Shown one piece after another: positions 7,856 to 12,736 of a stretch of DNA of 12,736 nt; within the stretch, counting starts at the first letter, position 1; each line of letters starts with the position of its first letter. Source of the stretch: Bdellovibrionales bacterium. GTDB lineage: Bacteria; Bdellovibrionota; Bdellovibrionia; Bdellovibrionales; UBA1609. The notes beneath the pieces were generated by a model. That model worked only from the letters and a program-made list of their open reading frames with translations. It made no database searches and was not told where the DNA came from. Location: assembly GCA_016716765.1 (NCBI GenBank), contig JADJVA010000019.1:1-12736 (forward strand). The letters run 5' to 3'. Made by a program: the position numbers and the translations under genes.

Positions 7856-8958
7856 TTAAACTAAATCTCGATCGTCGTTCGTTTTTATCGGCACTTGGTT
7901 TGGCATCTCTTCCGATCTTCGCGTCGTCAGTGGCCAGAGCCAAATCGTCTGTTGCAGCATCGGCCCTTGGTCTAACGGAGAACACTTTGTCAAACTATGA
8001 AACCCGAGCCTCTTCGGGCTACTTGCCGGTAGTTACTCCTGGCATCTCGACCCTGCCGTATGAAATGGACGGCAATACAAAGGTGTTTAGACTTACCGCA
8101 CAGCCCGTTACAACTTTCTTCCAGGACACGAGCGATCCCCACGGGATGAAAAAGGCGCCCCATCAACGGCTGGGGATATAATGGATCAATCATCGGCCCA
8201 ACGATTGAAGCGGTCGAAGGGGATCATGTCCGAATCATCGTGGAAAACCAATTGCCAGAGCCAACTACGGTGCACTGGCACGGCCTTCATGTTCCCATTG
8301 AAATGGATGGCGTTACGGGATTTTCGCAAGAGCCGATTCAGCCGGGCCAATCATTCGTCTATGAATTCACGTTAGAACAGCATGGAACCTATTTTTATCA
8401 TCCTCATTTCATGGGAGCCAAACAAGTAGGGCTTGGTATGAGCGGATTTTTCATCATTCATCCCCGAAACCCTCAGCCTCACCAGACTGTCGATCGCGAC
8501 TACGCCTATTTCCTGCAAACTTGGATGATCCACCCAGGAAGCCCGATCCCCGATACCATGGAAATGACGGAGTTCAACTACTTCACCATGAATGGAAAAC
8601 CTGCGCCAGATATCATCCCAATGCGGGCGAAGTCCGGAGAGCGGGTTCGCATACGTGTAGCAAATCTAAGTATGCTCACTCATCCTATTCATTTACACGG
8701 CCATAGTTTCCGGATCAGTGATTGGGGAGCTGGTTTCTTGCCCCCACATCAGCAGATTTAGCTAACACAACCGATATCAGCAGCGCCGAAGTTCGCGTCA
8801 TGGACTTCACGGCGGGCAGGAAAGGCAAGTGGCTTCTCCATTGTCACTTCATGCACCACACGATGAACGACATGCATCGAAATCCAATTCTCGGCGGTGG
8901 AGTGAGCCACGCTGCCCATGAAATGGGCGGCATGCATACTTGGATTGAGGTGACGTAA
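7852..8958 (+). CDS. Tat-exported two-domain multicopper oxidase (two frameshifts)
   Basis: Periplasmic copper enzyme, probably oxidising Cu(I) to less toxic Cu(II). The start ATG 7852 overlaps the previous stop. It has a twin-arginine signal: LDRRSFLSALGLASLPIFAS. All four copper motifs are present: VHWHGLHVP, YFYHPHF, HPIHLHGHSF and LLHCHFMHHTMNDMH, supplying the type 1 Cys/His/Met and the trinuclear His ligands. Only about 190 residues separate the first and last motif, against roughly 400 in CueO/CopA, so this is a two-cupredoxin-domain oxidase. The C-terminus is His/Met rich (HAAHEMGGMH). Two shifts: near 8160 (CCCC where CCC restores APINGWGYNGSIIGPT) and near 8747 (one A added gives GFLPPTSADLANTTD). 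Corrected length is about 369 aa, stop TAA 8956-8958. The shift sites are homopolymers, so the gene is probably intact in the cell. Confidence 0.9.
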
Positions 8959-8971
8959 ATCACCGACTTAA

Positions 8972-8976
8972 AACCC
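8972..8976. repeat. Target-site duplication, left copy (AACCC)
   Basis: AACCC directly before the TGTTAG end of the IS21 element. The identical pentamer follows the other end at 11955-11959, the expected mark of a single transposition event. It lies 13 nt after the oxidase stop codon, so the insertion is intergenic. Confidence 0.85.
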
Positions 8977-9034
8977 TGTTAGGCGACAATCAATTTTGGC
9001 CACTTTTTTGTTCGGCGCAAATTAAATTTGGCCA
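8977..9034. repeat. IS21 left terminal inverted repeat with internal transposase-binding repeat
   Basis: It begins TGTTAGGCGACAATCAATTT, continues GGCCACTTTT, then GGCGCAAATTAAATTTGGCC (9014-9033). The right end read in inverse has TGTTAGCCGCCAATT and later GGCACAAATTAAATTTGGCC. The two ends match at the tip and at the inner repeat but differ in spacing by about 8 nt. Confidence 0.85.
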
Positions 9035-9133
9035 GTTGGTGACGCAGATGTATCTACATCTTGTTTGGCTGTCAAACTTGTTTCCAGGTTTTTATTTTTT
9101 TCAAGAGATGCTTGGTTCTGCTTTGCGAAGGGA

Positions 9134-9188
9134 CCCCCGATCACGATGATCAGGGGAACAGGGTGTCTGAGGGGATAGAGTCCCTCAG
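9134..9188 (-). terminator. Two tandem hairpins just downstream of istB
   Basis: Stem 1 (nearer istB): CTGAGGG 9167-9173 with CCCTCAG 9182-9188, 7 bp. Stem 2: CCCC.GATCA 9134-9143 with TGATC.GGGG 9147-9156, about 9 bp with one mismatch. They begin two bases after the istB stop in the direction of transcription. No T-run follows, so they may stabilise or end the transposase mRNA without being classical intrinsic terminators. The remainder of 8959-9189 holds only the left IS end. Confidence 0.45.
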
Positions 9189-9189
9189 G

Positions 9190-9986
9190 TCAGGATGACG
9201 TTTTGATGGAGGGCTGTACTTTCTTATCCGCCAGAGTTGCTTTTATTTTTGTTCTTTTTTTTGCCTCTTCCGCTCTCCAACTCGGGCCCTTGATGTTGAA
9301 GGTTTCGCATTTATGAATGATTCGATCGATGGCAGCTGCTGTGTTTAATGGATTAATAAACACCCTGTCCCATTCGGAGAAGTGAGATTGGTGGTAATCA
9401 AAACGCTTTTTTCGCTCTGCTCTTAGCGATAAAATTTGGAAGAACAGATCCGCTCCATCTTGGGTTTTGGGCAATGTATCCAAGCTCATCGCAAAACCAG
9501 CAGGTCGTACCGGTCGAGGCGTTTGAATAGGTGTTGCAGCATGAGATTTTTTGCTTCCAGCATTTGTTCAATCAGGCCGTGAGTCGAGACAAACAGGCAG
9601 CGCACATTCTTTTTACTAGCTCCTTGATGAGCGCGATCCCTAGATGCGTTTTCCCGACCCCCAAAGCTGCCATAAAATACAATGTTGGATCCGTCTCGAA
9701 CAAAATCGCCTTTTGCGAGACGTTTAAATTCTCCTTCGGTGATACCTTCTCTTTGGGTAAAATCGAAGTGTTCGATCCGCTTCTCCAGAGGAAGTTTGGC
9801 CTCTTTACTTAACCGCTTAATTCTTAATTCGTATTTGCTGTTCAGCTCCTCATCGACAAGGCCCGCCAGATATTGCTCATAGGTCAATCTGCCCTTTTCC
9901 GCAGCCCGCGAGGCTTCGTTATAGCCTTCGGCCATGGTTGGCAAATTCAGCTGTTTTAGGCCATTGCTGAGTTCTTCATTTGTCAT
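9190..9986 (-). CDS. istB: IstB ATPase helper of IS21 transposition (frameshifted)
   Basis: DnaA/AAA+-like ATPase that directs target choice for the IstA transposase. The start ATG 9986 overlaps the istA stop (ATGA). The N-terminal IstB domain is MTNEELSNGLKQLNLPTMAE, with YEQYLAGLVDEEL and RIKRLSKEAKLPLEKRIEHF. The Walker A motif FYGSFGVGKTHLGIALIKEL is recovered when GGGGG near 9660 is read as GGGG; as written it is scrambled. Further on come RCLFVSTHGLIEQMLEAKN and a Walker B DELGYI (near 9490), restored by one base in the run after GATTTG. The C-terminus is SEWDRVFINPLNTAAAIDRI and IHKCETFNIKGPSWRAEEA. Corrected length is about 265 aa, typical. Breaks near 9660, 9620, 9490, 9475 and 9400. 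Confidence 0.9.
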
Positions 9987-11468
9987 CCGGTTACTCCTTG
10001 TTGGTTGGGAATGAGTTGATCATAATCTTTTAAATTCGGACTTATCGGGGTTTGGCCAAACCGTGTGCTGAGATCGATTACCAATGTCTCAGGCCTGCGC
10101 TCGACAAGAAGCAGATCTTTGACTTCCATGAAGATGTTCATCACGCCCACAGGCTGGCCAAGAACAATTTCTAGCGCACATTGGATCTCGCTTAACGGCG
10201 TGTGATGGATGAGATTCATTATACGTAAAAACTCGCGTTCGGATGCCCCAGGATGGTTCTCTTGGCTTTTGAGCCGACGATAAAGATCCCTGAATATTTT
10301 CTCTGGGAATAAAATTTCACGGTGTTTCCATCGGATCATCGCTTGTGGCTTGCGGAGAAGGCTTTTTTAAAATATGCTCAAGCTTTATGCTATGCTCACC
10401 CTCAGACATTCGAGGATGGACAACGATGACATCACTGCCCTTGCGCGTGATTCGTGTCTCAAAAGCACCAGCCACGACTCGGCACTCCTAATCCGATCCA
10501 TGCATCCGCAACTGAGTAAGTGGTCTTGGCGACGCGAACCGTGCCATGCGGAGACGCACGAGTCTCTTCCACGCGGCAAAGCACATCCTCGTCTCGCGGC
10601 AACAGCGATCTCAACTGACCACACTCTGTTTTCAGCAGTTCAGTGACGGCTTCGCTTTGCTCCTGTTCACCGAAGGGCCTCGAGCTCGACGTTGAGGTGG
10701 AAAAATCCCGGAACCTGATCCCATGAACATTTACGTGATTCCTAAATCTCCTCGACCAGGTTTGAATGTCACGCTCAACATCACCTTTTTCATTGCCTCG
10801 GCCTGGAGAGCAGGGAAGAACTCCAAAATCGTAATATTTAATCGCCCTATTAAACGCATCCGTGTAGTCACGGCCGCCATCTTTTTTCACCCGCTTCACG
10901 CATGGACTTAAGTTGTCGATTCGAATATTTTTGTTTGACCACCAATTTTTCAAAAAATGAATGGACGCCATCCATGAAACATTCATAGGTCTTGTGTGGA
11001 AGCCCTTGATGACGCAAGCGTTAGAAAACGGCAAAGTACCAAAAATGTAAGTGCGCAATCACCGGGCCCGATAAAATGGCAGTTCGATTGATTCTTTAAA
11101 ATCAAACTGTGCCTGCTCGCCAGGGGTATACTCTTGCTCAAAAAGCGCTCTTTTGGTTTTCCCTCGCACACGATTTCATTCGCCTTTGAATCGTGCGTTC
11201 GCTACCCAAATAGCCTAGCGGACGAATCAGCGCATAGATCTCGCCGAAAGTTCCGGGGCGATAACGAGCTTCCCCGAACAAAACCCTCAAACTCGGCAAG
11301 AAATCCTGCCTTGAGGAGTGGATCTTGGTCGATAGCATGGGGGAGCTGTCGATTTGAGGTACTTGCGCACAGTCTTTCGATCAAGATCAAGCTCCGCGCA
11401 ATCTTGGACTTGCTCTCGCCAAGGTGATCAAGAGCTCTTATTTTATGAAAAATATCCATTGTTATCAC
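9983..11468 (-). CDS. istA: IstA DDE transposase of IS21 (multiple frameshifts)
   Basis: Strand-transfer enzyme of the element. The start GTG 11468 gives MITMDIFHKIRALDHLGESK, the N-terminal HTH. It is preceded by AGGAGG at 11484-11479 with a 10-nt gap, which decides this start; the ATG at 11459 is an alternative. The catalytic core is visible: ARVIAHLHFWY, PKELVIDNLSP-type segment (here IRIDNLSPCVKRV, second Asp), and YYDFGVLPCSPGRGNEKGDVE with the catalytic Glu. The C-terminal part includes RFRNHVNVHGIRF and ERRPETLVIDLSTRFG. Corrected length is about 495 aa, as for other IstA proteins. At least five shifts are needed (near 11400, 11170, 11050, 10660, 10340). The stop TGA 9985-9983 overlaps the istB start. 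Confidence 0.87.
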
Positions 11469-11478
11469 CGGCTAAAGC

Positions 11479-11508
11479 CTCCTCAGTCCCGTCGTGGGAC
11501 ACGAGGAG
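11479..11508 (-). promoter_or_regulatory. Hairpin sequestering the istA ribosome-binding site
   Basis: On the minus strand CTCCTC, GT, GTCCC, loop ACGAC, GGGAC, T, GAGGAG forms an 11-bp stem. Its 3' arm is the AGGAG of the istA Shine-Dalgarno. When folded, the ribosome site would be hidden, so istA translation should be low unless ribosomes or other factors open the stem. The rest of 11469-11548 shows no gene. Confidence 0.6.
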
Positions 11509-11548
11509 TGATAATGCAGCCTCGGCTCCAACGCCAAGGTGGGGAATT

Positions 11549-11869
11549 TTAATTGGCGCGCGACCGACCTCGCAATTTTCCCAATGCCTCCAGCACGTTA
11601 CCAAGATTGCCAGAGTCCAATGTTTCCAAAAACTGCCAAACCTTGGAATTGCCTGAACCGCTCCAGACATCCAAAGCAACGCGAATCAATTGTTTCTCGC
11701 CGCTCGAAAAACACGCGGCATGCTTGCTCATTTCCATCGCCTGAAAGCGAATTCGCTGACGTCTGTCTTCGAAAAAGAAGCCCAACAGGTTGGGATGACT
11801 ATGGAAATTCACCGCAATCACTTCGTGAGTAAATCGATCGGGATCCGTAGCCGATTGCCAGCCATCCAT
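11549..11869 (-). CDS. Passenger ORF of the IS21 element, 106 aa, unknown function
   Basis: Intact frame, start ATG 11869 with a perfect AGGAGG 5 nt upstream, stop about 80 nt before istA, same strand, so probably the first gene of the transposon mRNA. Sequence: MDGWQSATDPDRFTHEVIAV, then HPNLLGFFFEDRRQRIRFQA, MEMSKHAACFSSGEKQLIRV and ALDVWSGSGNSKVWQFLETL, followed by NLGNVLEALGKLR. No signal peptide or membrane segment. The C-terminal helical part (DVWSGSGN...W..LETLD..N..NVL.AL..LR) looks like a conserved motif I have seen in uncharacterised proteins but cannot name. It could be a transposition regulator or an element-maintenance protein; no evidence decides. Confidence 0.72.
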   Translation of the reverse strand: MDGWQSATDPDRFTHEVIAVNFHSHPNLLGFFFEDRRQRIRFQAMEMSKHAACFSSGEKQLIRVALDVWSGSGNSKVWQFLETLDSGNLGNVLEALGKLRGRSRAN

Positions 11870-11884
11870 AAAGGCCTCCTTTGG

Positions 11885-11900
11885 CCCCGCCTCGGCGGGG
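11885..11900. other. GC-rich palindrome at the inner edge of the right IS end
   Basis: CCCCGCC-TC-GGCGGGG, 7-bp perfect arms, between the right terminal repeat and the ribosome site of the passenger ORF. In a transcript entering the element from outside it would fold just before AGGAGG, a placement like the anti-readthrough hairpins of other insertion sequences; it could also be a protein-binding palindrome. Confidence 0.45.
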
Positions 11901-11954
11901 AAAAGTGGCCAAATTTAATTTGTGCCGGTGGCCCTTTTTAATTGGCGGCTAACA
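11900..11954. repeat. IS21 right terminal inverted repeat with internal repeat
   Basis: The end is GGCGGCTAACA at 11944-11954. The inner repeat TGGCCAAATTTAATTTGTGC at 11906-11925 is the inverse of the left inner repeat except for one base. Together with the left end this defines the element precisely. Confidence 0.85.
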
Positions 11955-11959
11955 AACCC
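11955..11959. repeat. Target-site duplication, right copy (AACCC)
   Basis: AACCC immediately after CTAACA, identical to 8972-8976. It is followed by the leader and AAGGAGGA ribosome site of the HMA-MauE gene, so the insertion did not remove coding sequence. Confidence 0.85.
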
Positions 11960-11979
11960 GGACTGGCAAGGAGGATTAA

Positions 11980-12693
11980 GTGAAAACATTTGAATTCAAT
12001 GTGAGTGGCATGAGCTGCGGAAGCTGCGTCCAGAAAATATCTGACGTACTGTCAAATCAGGACGACGTCTTTGACGCTACCGTCAGCCTGAAAGCTCCCA
12101 ACATCCGCTTCAGTTCACCAAGGCAATTTGATCGAGAGGCAATCGACCAAATACTCTCCCCATTGAAAAAATACGAAATCCTCCCTCCGACCACTATAGC
12201 GTCACAAGAGAAAAACCTTCTTAATACCGTGGCGGTGTATTGGCCGCTCATACTCCTTTTTCTACTGAGCGCCGGCATTCCTGCTCTCCATGTGGCGAGA
12301 GGTGATCTTGGATTTGATCAGTGGATGTACGAATTCATGGGAATCGTTTTAGTGGCCCTTTCCTATTTCAAACTGCTGGATTTACCAAAATTCGCAGAAG
12401 GATTTGCAACTTACGACCCCATTCCAACGAGGCTGCGCGCATATGGCTATGTTTATCCATTTTTGCAGCTGTCCTCTGGTGTCGCTTTTTTATTGGCGCT
12501 TTCAGTGCAGCTCGTATCTATACTGGTGATTTCATTTTTATCGGTCACGACTTATGGAGTAGCGAGGGCGCTAATAGAAAAACGTCAATTCCAGTGTGCG
12601 TGCCTAGGCACAGTTTTTAAACTACCGCTTACGAAAGTGACCATCATTGAAAATACACTTATGATCGCCATGGCGATTATGGTGCTCATGTAA
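11980..12693 (+). CDS. HMA-domain / MauE-like membrane fusion protein, 237 aa
   Basis: Intact. Starts at GTG 11980, preceded by AAGGAGGA with about 5 nt spacing. Residues 1-70 are a heavy-metal-associated domain with GMSCGSCVQKI, the GMxCxxC Cu(I) site. Then comes a four-helix MauE/DoxX-like membrane part: VYWPLILLFLLSAGIPAL, FMGIVLVALSYFKLLDLPKF with the following AEGFATYDPI, YVYPFLQLSSGVAFLLALSV and LVISFLSVTTYGVARALIEK, then the hallmark QCACLGTVFKLPLTKVTIIE and a last helix. The C-A-C pair and the HMA Cys pair suggest metal or thiol transfer at the membrane. Known as a metal-domain plus MauE combination in copper loci, exact role unknown. It was probably co-transcribed with the oxidase before the insertion; now an opposed 3-kb element stands between. 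Confidence 0.9.
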   Translation: MKTFEFNVSGMSCGSCVQKISDVLSNQDDVFDATVSLKAPNIRFSSPRQFDREAIDQILSPLKKYEILPPTTIASQEKNLLNTVAVYWPLILLFLLSAGIPALHVARGDLGFDQWMYEFMGIVLVALSYFKLLDLPKFAEGFATYDPIPTRLRAYGYVYPFLQLSSGVAFLLALSVQLVSILVISFLSVTTYGVARALIEKRQFQCACLGTVFKLPLTKVTIIENTLMIAMAIMVLM

Positions 12694-12707
12694 AAGGGAA
12701 TCCTCGG

Positions 12708-12736
12708 ATGTTGAAACTGATCTATTTTGGAGGTGC
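12708..12736 (+). CDS. Possible start of a downstream gene (cut by window end)
   Basis: ATG 12708 follows the HMA-MauE stop by 14 nt, with AAGGG about 9 nt before it. Nine complete codons (MLKLIYFGG) are visible, too few to identify a product. The close spacing suggests an operon with the preceding gene. Confidence 0.4.

Larger units (their letters stand above)
8977..11954 (-). mobile_element. Complete IS21-family insertion sequence, 2978 bp
   Basis: Both ends are TGTTAG...CTAACA inverted repeats with a 5-bp AACCC duplication outside. Inside, istA and istB read leftward with an ATGA overlap, the standard IS21 order. Both ends contain a second, deeper copy of the terminal motif, ending in CAAATTAAATTTGGCCA (left 9018-9034, right in inverse 11905-11921), as expected for the multiple transposase-binding repeats of this family. 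Unlike a minimal IS21, it carries a third ORF (11549-11869) before istA. It is oriented against the copper genes on both sides and separates the oxidase from the HMA-MauE gene, so it may be polar on the latter. Both transposase genes show frameshifts of the same kind as the host genes. Confidence 0.93.

Noticed and set aside
9058..9160. Hairpins near the left IS end as part of a CRISPR or non-coding RNA gene
   Set aside because: Only two unrelated stems occur, without repeated units or a promoter; position after istB fits an mRNA end.
10374..10646. Plus-strand frames inside the element
   Set aside because: They are antisense to istA catalytic and C-terminal sequence, with no ribosome site or family signal.
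2937..11468. Genuine pseudogenisation of the efflux operon and transposase
   Set aside because: Motifs remain conserved on both sides of each break and shifts fall mostly in homopolymers, which suits sequencing error better; not fully excluded without raw reads.
11920..11985. Outward promoter at the right IS end driving HMA-MauE
   Set aside because: TTGTGC and TTTAAT boxes are present but only 11 nt apart, too close for a sigma-70 promoter; no better pair was found.

Overview
The window is a copper (or copper/silver) resistance locus of a Gram-negative bacterium. Its layout is a tripartite RND efflux operon, several exported small proteins, a CsoR-type regulator, an exported multicopper oxidase, and an HMA-domain membrane protein that a complete IS21-family insertion sequence separates from the rest. 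The tripartite envelope pump, TolC-type outer membrane channel and Tat-exported oxidase establish a Gram-negative cell. The closest lineage is not provable from this sequence; a Bdellovibrionota or other proteobacterial host is only a guess.

Layout. Minus strand, reading leftward from about 5574: a 95-aa exported Cys/His protein (5287-5574), a 129-aa exported protein with a GOLD/p24-like pattern (4860-5249), a c-type haem-binding protein (4274-4769), then cusC (2937-4197), cusB (1752-2940) and the N-terminal half of cusA (1-1751, running off the left edge). The divergent control region 5575-5804 holds a perfect 12-bp-arm inverted repeat (5656-5684) and a second shorter one (5727-5742), both of the ATACCC-N-GGGTAT type bound by CsoR regulators. 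Plus strand, reading rightward: csoR (5805-6094), a large exported protein with repeated beta-rich modules and no recognised family (6119-7855), a Tat-dependent two-domain multicopper oxidase (7852-8958), then the IS21 element (8977-11954, 5-bp target duplication AACCC), an HMA-MauE fusion protein (11980-12693), and the first codons of another gene.

How it fits together (inference). CsoR would sense copper and release both divergent units. The oxidase would oxidise Cu(I) in the periplasm, CusCBA would expel it, and the small exported proteins may bind or hand over the metal. No CusF-like chaperone is visible, so the two small exported proteins are candidates for that job.

Sequence quality. 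Most longer genes are broken by +1/-1 shifts: cusA, cusB, cusC, the haem protein, csoR, the repeat protein, the oxidase, istA and istB. At nearly every break I examined, restoring the family sequence needs one base added to or removed from a short homopolymer. Together with intact short genes and intact motifs, this points to homopolymer sequencing error more than to gene decay. Broken genes are therefore annotated as whole CDS with their outer boundaries.
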